Positions 8,226 through 14,466 of a stretch of DNA of 64,000 nucleotides are shown piece after piece (the stretch's first letter is position 1; each line of letters opens with the position of its first letter). A program made the position numbers and the translations under genes. Origin of the DNA: Prevotella sp. (GTDB taxonomy: Bacteria; Bacteroidota; Bacteroidia; Bacteroidales; Bacteroidaceae). The stretch is taken from NCBI GenBank assembly GCA_017645645.1, contig JAGCOB010000023.1, positions 1 to 64,000 on the forward strand, written 5' to 3'. A model generated the notes under the pieces. The model had not been told where the DNA came from, did no database searches, and saw only the letters and a list, made by a program, of their open reading frames with translations.

Positions 8226-9152
8226 CTAAATCAGTCGTTTATGACGGAAGAAGAACCATGAAAGCACTGATATCAACAGTGAAATGATGATGGCAACAAT
8301 GAAACCGATGGGGTTCTCTTCCATGCCATTGACGAGGTTCATTCCGAAGAAACTGGCGACCAAAGTAGGCAACATGAGGATGATGGTCACTGAGGTCAGC
8401 GTACGCATGATGGTGTTCATGTTGTTATTGATGATACTCTGGTAGGTATCCATCGTCGACTCCAGGATGTTCGAATAGATATTCGTCGTCTCCCGTGCCT
8501 GGGTCATCTCGATATTCACGTCCTCAATCAGGTCGGCGTCCAACTCGTCAATCTGCAACTTGAACTTCAGTTTGGAAAGCAGGGTCTCGTTGCCGCGGAT
8601 GGAGGTGTTGAAATAGGTGAGTGAGTCCTGAAGACGGGAAAGACCGATCAGGCTCTCGTTGTTCACCTCCTTGTCGAGGTTACGCTTCGACTTGTCTATC
8701 AGCATGGAGATCTGTTTCAACCGCTTCAGGTACCAGACGGCACTGCTGAGGAAGAGACGGAAGATCATGTCGACATAGTCCGTGAAACCCTCGCCGCGCT
8801 TCTGCTGGTAACTCACGAAGTCAATCATCATGTTCGTCTCATAGTAGCAAACGGTGATGGTGATATCACGCTTATGGATGATACCCAAAGGAACAGTAGT
8901 ATAGGGCGTGCGTGACCTTACCTCCTTGACATAGGGGATACGCAGGATGATGAGCATCCATCCGTCGTCGTACTCATAACGGGCACGCTCGTCGGTATCG
9001 CTGATGTCAGAGAGGAAATAGTCGGGAATCTGATACTGTTCTTCCAGCATCTGGATGTCCTCTTCTGTCGGACACGTCACCTGTATCCAACAATTAGGCT
9101 GCCACGTCTCAAGTTGGCTGAGCCCACCAGTAATGTTCCAGTAAGTCTTCAT
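8226..9152 (-). CDS. corA: CorA-family magnesium/divalent cation transporter
   Basis: A 308-residue inner-membrane channel for Mg2+ (or Co2+/Ni2+). The long N-terminal cytoplasmic part is followed by two C-terminal membrane helices; the first ends with the signature FFGMN (Gly-Met-Asn at residues 270-272), which forms the selectivity filter, followed by NLVNGMEENPIG as the periplasmic loop and a second helix ending in a basic tail RHKR. Family paralogues may carry other divalent cations, so the ion is inferred. It has an unusually structured leader (9153-9285) that may control its translation. Confidence 0.9.
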   Translation of the reverse strand: MKTYWNITGGLSQLETWQPNCWIQVTCPTEEDIQMLEEQYQIPDYFLSDISDTDERARYEYDDGWMLIILRIPYVKEVRSRTPYTTVPLGIIHKRDITITVCYYETNMMIDFVSYQQKRGEGFTDYVDMIFRLFLSSAVWYLKRLKQISMLIDKSKRNLDKEVNNESLIGLSRLQDSLTYFNTSIRGNETLLSKLKFKLQIDELDADLIEDVNIEMTQARETTNIYSNILESTMDTYQSIINNNMNTIMRTLTSVTIILMLPTLVASFFGMNLVNGMEENPIGFIVAIIISLLISVLSWFFFRHKRLI

Positions 9153-9155
9153 GAT

Positions 9156-9208
9156 GCTAATCCTTTTTATAAAACGGTCTTAGCGGCAAGAGGATTAGCG
9201 GTCTTGCC
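9156..9208 (-). promoter_or_regulatory. corA leader: two mutually exclusive hairpins, one covering the translation start region
   Basis: In the minus-strand transcript the first element is a 7 bp hairpin (arms at 9202-9208 and 9185-9191) whose 10-base loop contains GCTAATCC (9199-9192). The segment directly ahead of the corA ATG is GGATTAGC (9163-9156), a perfect 8-base complement of that loop. Loop and start-region pairing would hide the ribosome entry site, either as a long hairpin or as a pseudoknot. Two-state control is inferred; the complementarity is read directly. Confidence 0.55.
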
Positions 9209-9290
9209 TGCTGTTCCTCACGCCTTACGAATTGTAATGATTCGCCGGGTAATCGTCCATTTTGTTTGTTACTATTTGGTTATTCGGATG

Positions 9291-9298
9291 CAAAAGTA
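9291..9298 (-). promoter_or_regulatory. -7 box of the corA promoter
   Basis: CAAAAGTA on the plus strand reads TACTTTTG on the minus strand. Transcription from here gives a leader of about 130 bases before the corA ATG at 9152, unusually long for this window. Confidence 0.65.
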
Positions 9299-9303
9299 CG
9301 AAA

Positions 9304-9337
9304 AAAATCCGTAGATTCGCCAAAATCTACGGATTTT
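9304..9337 (-). terminator. pepD terminator
   Basis: A perfect 14 bp stem (9304-9317 with 9324-9337) and a 6-base loop, followed on the minus strand by a run of T. It lies just after the pepD stop (9346) and just upstream of the corA promoter. It is symmetrical enough to work both ways. Confidence 0.9.
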
Positions 9338-9345
9338 TTGATAAT

Positions 9346-10803
9346 TTATTTCGTGGGCACGTCTTCCAGTGTCTTCTTCAGCAGTTGCCAGAAGGGATCG
9401 ACGGTCTCGATGAGGGCACGCTCACTGGTGGTGTGTGGCGACTTCATCGTAGGTCCGAAGGAGACAACATCCAGGTGGGGGTATTTGCCGAGGATGACAG
9501 AGCATTCCAGTCCGGCATGGTCGACCTGTATGATGCCGTCCTTGCCGAAGAGATTCTTATATTCTTTCAACAGCAGATGAAGGATGGGGGAGTCGGGGTT
9601 GGGGTCCCATCCGCCATAAGAGCCGGCAGTCTCCACTTTCATGCCAGCCATGTTGAAACAACTCTCGAGGCTCTTGACGATATAGTCTTTCATGTCTTCA
9701 CGACTACTTCTGGCAAGTATCTTGATCGTTGCCTGGCCGAATGCGATGTCGATGATGGCGAGGTTACTGCTGGTCTCCACCACGTCAGGGTAGGAGGGTA
9801 TCATGCGTACCACACCGTCATGACATGCATAGATGGCGTTGATGAGGTTGTCCTGAATCTCCACGGGTATCTCCTTGGCAGGCGTTGCCACTTCCTCGGC
9901 ATAGAACTTAATATCAGTCTCAATGCCCTTGTACTGGCTGTTGAAGTCTTCGAGCCAGTCGTCTATCAGTTCCTTCAGGGCATCGACGTTCTCTTTGGGG
10001 AGTGTCAGTACGACCTCTGCCTTGTATGGGATGACGTTACGTACCTTTCCGCCGTGCCAGGAGGCAAGACGTGCGTCCAACTGCTCGACAGCCTCACGGA
10101 CGAAGCGTACCATGAGTTTGTTGGCATTGGCACGTCCTTCGTGAATCTCCAGACCGCTATGTCCGCTGCGCAGTCCTTTCAGTGTGACACGGACAGCGGC
10201 ATCCTCCGGATCGGTGTCTACTTCCTGATAGCCCAGTGTGGCAGTGATGTCGATACCGCCTGCAGAGCCGATAACGAACTTGCCCCAGTGTTCGGAGTCG
10301 AGGTTCAACAGAATATCACCTTGTAACTCACCTTCAGGTAAATCGTTGGCGCCATACATGCCTGTCTCCTCGTCACGGGTGATGAGGGCATCAATAGGAC
10401 CATGCTTCAGGGTCTTGTCTTCCATGATAGCCATGATGGCTGCAACGCCCAGTCCGTTGTCGGCACCCAGGGTGGTACCCTTCGCCTTCACCCATCCGTC
10501 GTCAATCCAGGTACGGATGGGGTCTGTCTCAAAGTTATGGGTAGACTCAGTGTCACGCTCAGGCACCATGTCCATGTGAGCCTGCAGGATGACACCCTTG
10601 CGGTTTTCCATTCCTGCAGAGGCAGGCTTGCGGAACACGATGTTACCTGCGGGGTCTTTGAAAGCCTCTACACCAGCTTGCTTACCGAAGTCAAGCAGGA
10701 ACTGCTGTATTTTCTCAAGATGTCCACTAGGACGTGGAACTTGTGTGAGTGCGTGGAAATTCTTCCAGATGCACTTAGGATTCAGGTTTTGAATTTCGTT
10801 CAT
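9346..10803 (-). CDS. pepD: Aminoacyl-histidine dipeptidase (PepD)
   Basis: A 485-residue M20-family di-zinc dipeptidase of the cytoplasm that hydrolyses Xaa-His and other dipeptides. Metal-site motifs are clear: LQAHMDMVPERD (about residues 70-81), TTLGADNGLGVA with the bridging Asp (about 113-124), and RDEETGMYGA with the catalytic Glu-Glu (about 144-153). A late His in VDHAGLECS fits the last ligand region. Same strand, 12 bases behind the flippase-like gene at 10816, so cotranscribed. It ends with a strong terminator. Confidence 0.95.
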   Translation of the reverse strand: MNEIQNLNPKCIWKNFHALTQVPRPSGHLEKIQQFLLDFGKQAGVEAFKDPAGNIVFRKPASAGMENRKGVILQAHMDMVPERDTESTHNFETDPIRTWIDDGWVKAKGTTLGADNGLGVAAIMAIMEDKTLKHGPIDALITRDEETGMYGANDLPEGELQGDILLNLDSEHWGKFVIGSAGGIDITATLGYQEVDTDPEDAAVRVTLKGLRSGHSGLEIHEGRANANKLMVRFVREAVEQLDARLASWHGGKVRNVIPYKAEVVLTLPKENVDALKELIDDWLEDFNSQYKGIETDIKFYAEEVATPAKEIPVEIQDNLINAIYACHDGVVRMIPSYPDVVETSSNLAIIDIAFGQATIKILARSSREDMKDYIVKSLESCFNMAGMKVETAGSYGGWDPNPDSPILHLLLKEYKNLFGKDGIIQVDHAGLECSVILGKYPHLDVVSFGPTMKSPHTTSERALIETVDPFWQLLKKTLEDVPTK

Positions 10804-10815
10804 TGTATAATAGTT

Positions 10816-11802
10816 TTAAGGATTAGTATTGACTTTCGTGAATGAAAGTGCCAGCCACGCATAGATGCCAAGAGCGACAACCAGCATGGTCTGGACGGTA
10901 TGGACGATGAGGACGAAGTAGAGCGCATGCTCGTCAGCCACGCCATAGAGTATCAGCATTGTCTTCACGGCGAAGTGCCACGGTCCTGCACCATTGGGCG
11001 TCGGTACGATGACGGCGATGGAACCTACGATGAAGGTCACCAATGCACAGCCGATTCCTAAGTCTGCCGTAAAGTCGAAACAGTAGAACGTCAGGTAATA
11101 ATGCAGGAAATAGCTCACCCAGATGCCTAAGGTGAAGAATACGAAGAGGGGAATGTTACGGACGTTCCGTAAAGACATGACACCTTGCCAGATATTCGAG
11201 AAGGTTGCCTTCATCTTATTATATATAGAGAGCTTCCGCAACAGGAAATGCAACAGGATCAGGATGGCGATGCCGCAGATGGCGACCACCAAATAGCCTG
11301 CCCATGAGAACCCGTGCAGGATGGTATGCAGGTTGGTGCCTGTCTTGCGGAAGAACATACCGAAGGTACTCATCTCCAAGAGCAGTACAATGGCTGTGAT
11401 GCCCATCACCAACAGGGAGTCGATAGCCCGTTCCGTCACAACGGTACCTATTGCCTTGGGGAAGGAGATGTTGTCATATCGTTTCAGTACGCCGCAACGG
11501 GTAAACTCACCCACACGGGGTATCAGCAAGGATGCCGCATACGACAGGAATATTGAATGAATACTGACTGATGTGCGCGGATGTTCGCCGATAGGTTCCA
11601 AAGACTGTTTCCATCGCCAGCCGCGAAACATCTGGGCAAGGATTCCGAAAGGAAACGACAGCAACATCCATGTCCAGTCCATCTCGTCCGTCATCACATG
11701 ACGAATCTGCTGCCAGTCCTCGCCGCGATACATCCAATACAGGATGGCACCGCCCAGCACCAACGGCATCAGGATCTTCAAGATGATATTGCTGATTTTC
11801 AT
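10816..11802 (-). CDS. LPG-synthase-transmembrane-domain (UPF0104/YbhN-type) protein
   Basis: A 328-residue integral membrane protein with about eight hydrophobic segments and no soluble catalytic domain. Sequence features such as FPFGILAQMFRGWRWKQSL and PRVGEFTRCGVLKRY match the flippase part of lysylphosphatidylglycerol synthases (family PF03706). Likely a lipid-associated membrane protein; the substrate is unknown. First gene of an operon with pepD. The promoter box at 11813-11820 is so close that the transcript would have only a few bases ahead of the ATG. Confidence 0.82.
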   Translation of the reverse strand: MKISNIILKILMPLVLGGAILYWMYRGEDWQQIRHVMTDEMDWTWMLLSFPFGILAQMFRGWRWKQSLEPIGEHPRTSVSIHSIFLSYAASLLIPRVGEFTRCGVLKRYDNISFPKAIGTVVTERAIDSLLVMGITAIVLLLEMSTFGMFFRKTGTNLHTILHGFSWAGYLVVAICGIAILILLHFLLRKLSIYNKMKATFSNIWQGVMSLRNVRNIPLFVFFTLGIWVSYFLHYYLTFYCFDFTADLGIGCALVTFIVGSIAVIVPTPNGAGPWHFAVKTMLILYGVADEHALYFVLIVHTVQTMLVVALGIYAWLALSFTKVNTNP

Positions 11803-11812
11803 AATCCGATTG

Positions 11813-11820
11813 CAAAGATA
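11813..11820 (-). promoter_or_regulatory. -7 box for the flippase-like gene and pepD
   Basis: CAAAGATA reads TATCTTTG on the minus strand, ending 10 bases before the ATG at 11802, which implies an almost leaderless message. Confidence 0.6.
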
Positions 11821-11879
11821 ATCATTTCTTTTCTGATATAGGTGATTATCTGCGTTTTTTTTCGTACCTTTGACAGACG

Positions 11880-11955
11880 TCGAAGGTACTCTCGCTCGAA
11901 AAAACCCAAGAAAATCTTGGCTTTTTGCTCACTTATTCGTACCTTTACACCCGAA
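11880..11955 (+). promoter_or_regulatory. Hairpin-plus-promoter element ahead of rsmA (copy 1)
   Basis: A hairpin at 11900-11926 (CCAAGA/TCTTGG with an A-run/T-run extension) is followed by GCTCACTTATTCG and a -7 box TACCTTTA at 11940-11947. The rsmA ATG is only nine bases past the box. The same arrangement occurs at 23555-23601 with compensating changes in the stem. A second possible -7 box, TACCTTTG, lies further upstream at 11865-11872. Confidence 0.6.
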
Positions 11956-12807
11956 ATGAAGCAAGTACGTCCTAAAAAGAATCTGGGTCAGCATTTCTTG
12001 ACTGACCTCTCGATAGCCAAGCGCATCGCGGACACAGTGGATGCATGTCCTGATATCCCTGTATTGGAAGTAGGACCTGGTATGGGTGTGATGACGCAGT
12101 ATCTCGTAGAGAAGCCTCGTCCTTTCAAAGTCGTGGAGATTGATCGGGAGAGTGTGGCGTATCTGAAAGCTACGCTGTTTAAGGAAGAGTCAACAGTCAA
12201 TGACCAACAGCCAACAGCCATTATCGAGGGCGACTTCCTGCGGATGGACTTGCGGAAGGTGTTTGACGGACAGCAGTTTGTGTTGACAGGCAATTATCCA
12301 TACGATATTTCCTCACAGATATTTTTCAAGATGCTCGATAACCGCGACCTGATTCCCTGTTGTACGGGTATGATTCAACGGGAAGTGGCCCTGCGCATTG
12401 CCTCTGAGCCGGGGAATAAGGCATATGGTATTCTTTCTGTGTTGATCCAGGCATGGTACGACGTGGAATATCTTTTTACGGTCGAGCCTTCAGTCTTCAA
12501 TCCTCCTCCTAAGGTGCAGAGTGCTGTCATCCGTATGACCCGCAATAATGTCCAGCATCTGGATTGTGACAAAGATTTGTTTAAACGGGTGGTGAAAACA
12601 GCCTTTAACCAGCGTCGGAAAATGTTGCGGGTAAGTCTTCGTCCAATGTTCAATTCCTTGAATCCTGCTCCAGAAGGCTTCTTTGAACACGAAATTATGA
12701 CGAAACGCCCTGAGCAACTGACGATTACACAGTTTGTCGATTTGACAAACATGGTAGGAGACGCTCTTTGTGTTCGCACACAGAATGTTGATTTAGGTCA
12801 AGAATAA
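11956..12807 (+). CDS. rsmA: 16S rRNA (adenine1518-N6/adenine1519-N6)-dimethyltransferase RsmA
   Basis: KsgA/RsmA dimethylates two adjacent adenines in the 3' hairpin of 16S rRNA. The protein starts MKQVRPKKNLGQHFL, the family opening; the SAM motif is VLEVGPGMGVMT and the catalytic motif is LTGNYPYDIS. 283 residues. The frame is open upstream, but that extension runs through the promoter element, so ATG 11956 is the start. Residues about 78-88 are coded by a microrepeat-like stretch (12189-12220, units like AACAGCC) that appears to lengthen a surface loop. Confidence 0.95.
   Translation: MKQVRPKKNLGQHFLTDLSIAKRIADTVDACPDIPVLEVGPGMGVMTQYLVEKPRPFKVVEIDRESVAYLKATLFKEESTVNDQQPTAIIEGDFLRMDLRKVFDGQQFVLTGNYPYDISSQIFFKMLDNRDLIPCCTGMIQREVALRIASEPGNKAYGILSVLIQAWYDVEYLFTVEPSVFNPPPKVQSAVIRMTRNNVQHLDCDKDLFKRVVKTAFNQRRKMLRVSLRPMFNSLNPAPEGFFEHEIMTKRPEQLTITQFVDLTNMVGDALCVRTQNVDLGQE
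12189..12220 (+). repeat. AACAGCC/AACAGTC microrepeat within rsmA
   Basis: About 32 bases of imperfect heptamer units (GTCAACA, GTCAATG, ACCAACA, GCCAACA, GCCA) coding TVNDQQPTA between conserved blocks of RsmA. Confidence 0.5.
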
Positions 12808-12830
12808 CCTCCTTTTTTGCCGAAAAGCGA

Positions 12831-12859
12831 CATATTTCATGGTCACATCATGAAATGTG
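12831..12859. promoter_or_regulatory. Inverted repeat next to the small RNA promoter
   Basis: CATATTTCATG (12831-12841) and CATGAAATGTG (12849-12859) form an 11-base inverted repeat with one mismatch and a 7-base centre. It ends two bases before the -7 box at 12862, so it covers the spacer and -33 region. Candidate repressor operator; it could also be a weak rsmA terminator, although it has no T tract. Confidence 0.5.
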
Positions 12860-12861
12860 CT

Positions 12862-12869
12862 TATCTTTG
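12862..12869 (+). promoter_or_regulatory. -7 box of the candidate small RNA
   Basis: TATCTTTG, a consensus TAnnTTTG box with no protein-coding gene on the same strand after it. Confidence 0.6.
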
Positions 12870-12875
12870 CATCGT

Positions 12876-13048
12876 GATTCAGAGGAATTCAATAGGTAAA
12901 TGAAAGATTGAAGGATAACAATTATCGGTTATGTTAGTAGTTTTAGGTTAGTAGTTAGGTATTAGTTTTGTAGAGAAAGCAAGTTTTTAGTTATTAATAG
13001 GAAAAGGAAAGGTAGCAGCCCCGAGGAGTGATCCTAGGGGCTGTTTTT
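12876..13048 (+). ncRNA. Candidate small RNA between rsmA and the MATE gene
   Basis: The interval runs from a consensus promoter box to a strong plus-strand terminator at 13016-13048 and has no convincing reading frame. The body is purine- and A/T-rich, with a small GATAA/TTATC hairpin and three related units (TTAGTAGTTTTAGG, TTAGTAGTTAGG, TATTAG). I could not match it to a known RNA family by eye. The expected length is about 170 bases. Confidence 0.5.
13016..13048 (+). terminator. Intrinsic terminator of the candidate small RNA
   Basis: CAGCCCC (13016-13022) pairs with GGGGCTG (13037-13043), with an inner GGA/TCC pair, followed by TTTTT. The T tract is only on the plus-strand side, so the signal serves rightward transcription and not the MATE gene. 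Confidence 0.85.
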
Positions 13049-14375
13049 ATGATGATGTCACCATTCTGTTCATCCAGTTGCCGAAGAATAGTCGGATGAG
13101 GAAGATGGATCCCCTGAAGGTCAGTTCTATCGCCATCGCTGTCCATACACCAGGAAGTCCGTAGACGGGTGCCAGCCAGGCGGCAAGTGTCAGGCGTACT
13201 GCCCACATGCTCGTCAGATTCATGATAGCTGGTTTCAGTGTGTCTCCTGCTCCTACGAAGACACCATAGCATACGATGGAGGCAGCGAACATGGGTTCTG
13301 CGAATGCTTCAATACGTAACGACTGGGCTCCTACCTCACAGATAGCCTCGACAGGTGTCATCAGTCCCATCAGTTCGGGGGCGAAGACATACAACAGGAC
13401 TCCCGCAACAGTCATGACCAGCATGCCGAGGAAAACAGACAATCGTGCAAACGAACGCGTCAATAGTCTCTGTCCTGAGCCAATGCCTTGTCCGACAAGG
13501 GTGGTGGCAGCATCCGCGATACCATAGCCGGGCATATAACAGATACTCTCCGCAGTGATGGCAAACGAGTTGGCGGCAATGGCAATGGTGCCTAACGGTG
13601 CCACAATCATCGTACTCACTATCTGTGCGCCTCCCATCAGGATCTGCTGGAATCCCATCGGCATTCCGATATTGATGGCAGTACGCACGGTATCCTCCGT
13701 AGGACGGAAAGAGCCTTTGTTGCCTTTCAACGACAGGATAGGCGAGCGGAACCACAGGAAATAGACCATCAGCAGCATCGTGATGAAGATGGCAAGCAAT
13801 GATCCGATGGCAGCACCCATCACGCCCAGTCCGAGGACGTAGATGAACAGGTAGTTGAATAGCACGTCCAAGCAACACATCAGGATGTTCAGCGTGCTGG
13901 GAATCCTCATGTTTCCTGAGCATTTCAGCATCGAGCCTGCCAAACCTTCCAGCTGGTAGAAAGGAACTGCCAATGAGAAGATCAGGAAATAGAGCGATGC
14001 GTCGTGGGCTATCTCTTCACTACCTCCTAACCAGTAGGGGAGTTGCTGGTGAATACATATCGCCCCTAACATCAGGATAGAACTGAAGATCAGACAACAG
14101 ATTAATGCCTGACGGAGGATACGACGTGCCCGTTTGAAGTCGTTGGCACCAATGGCATGTGCTACCTGTACGGAGAATCCCATAGAACAGGCACTTGTCA
14201 GTCCGAAGAACACCCATGTGGTTGATTCTACCAGTCCAATGGAGGCAGACTGCTGTGCACCCAAATGTCCCACCATCGCCATATCGATAAAGAACATGAT
14301 GATGCTCGACAACTGTGCCAGGATAGAAGGAATACTCAACTCGACTATCAAATTGAGTTTTTCCTGCTGTGACAT
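13047..14375 (-). CDS. MATE-family multidrug/toxic compound exporter
   Basis: A 442-residue membrane protein with about 12 hydrophobic segments, arranged as the two-fold MATE repeat (for example IPSILAQLSSIIMFFIDMAMVGHLG near the start). Couples export of organic cations or other compounds to H+ or Na+ entry. Last gene of the kinase-kinase-GH36-MATE run. The ATG at 14375 is the only standard start, yet the frame upstream is open for about 23 codons and reads like a plausible N-terminus (ENKDLLAYIREGCA), so an unusual start is possible. Confidence 0.88.
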   Translation of the reverse strand: MSQQEKLNLIVELSIPSILAQLSSIIMFFIDMAMVGHLGAQQSASIGLVESTTWVFFGLTSACSMGFSVQVAHAIGANDFKRARRILRQALICCLIFSSILMLGAICIHQQLPYWLGGSEEIAHDASLYFLIFSLAVPFYQLEGLAGSMLKCSGNMRIPSTLNILMCCLDVLFNYLFIYVLGLGVMGAAIGSLLAIFITMLLMVYFLWFRSPILSLKGNKGSFRPTEDTVRTAINIGMPMGFQQILMGGAQIVSTMIVAPLGTIAIAANSFAITAESICYMPGYGIADAATTLVGQGIGSGQRLLTRSFARLSVFLGMLVMTVAGVLLYVFAPELMGLMTPVEAICEVGAQSLRIEAFAEPMFAASIVCYGVFVGAGDTLKPAIMNLTSMWAVRLTLAAWLAPVYGLPGVWTAMAIELTFRGSIFLIRLFFGNWMNRMVTSS

Positions 14376-14425
14376 CGCACACCCCTCGCGGATGTAGGCT
14401 AGGAGATCTTTGTTTTCTTTTTTCG

Positions 14426-14466
14426 TAATGATTTTCGTTATGACGTGATAACGTTATATCGTTATT
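14426..14466 (-). repeat. AATAACG-type microrepeat between GH36 and MATE genes
   Basis: The minus strand carries AATAACG, ATATAACG, GTTAT and CATAACG units in a 40-base spacer. The same units lie in two spacers of the deoxysugar operon (29738-29769 and 31107-31130). Confidence 0.5.

Noticed and set aside
9262-10326. 354-codon frame on the plus strand opposite pepD
   Set aside because: It crosses the pepD terminator and the corA promoter and lies opposite an unambiguous enzyme gene.
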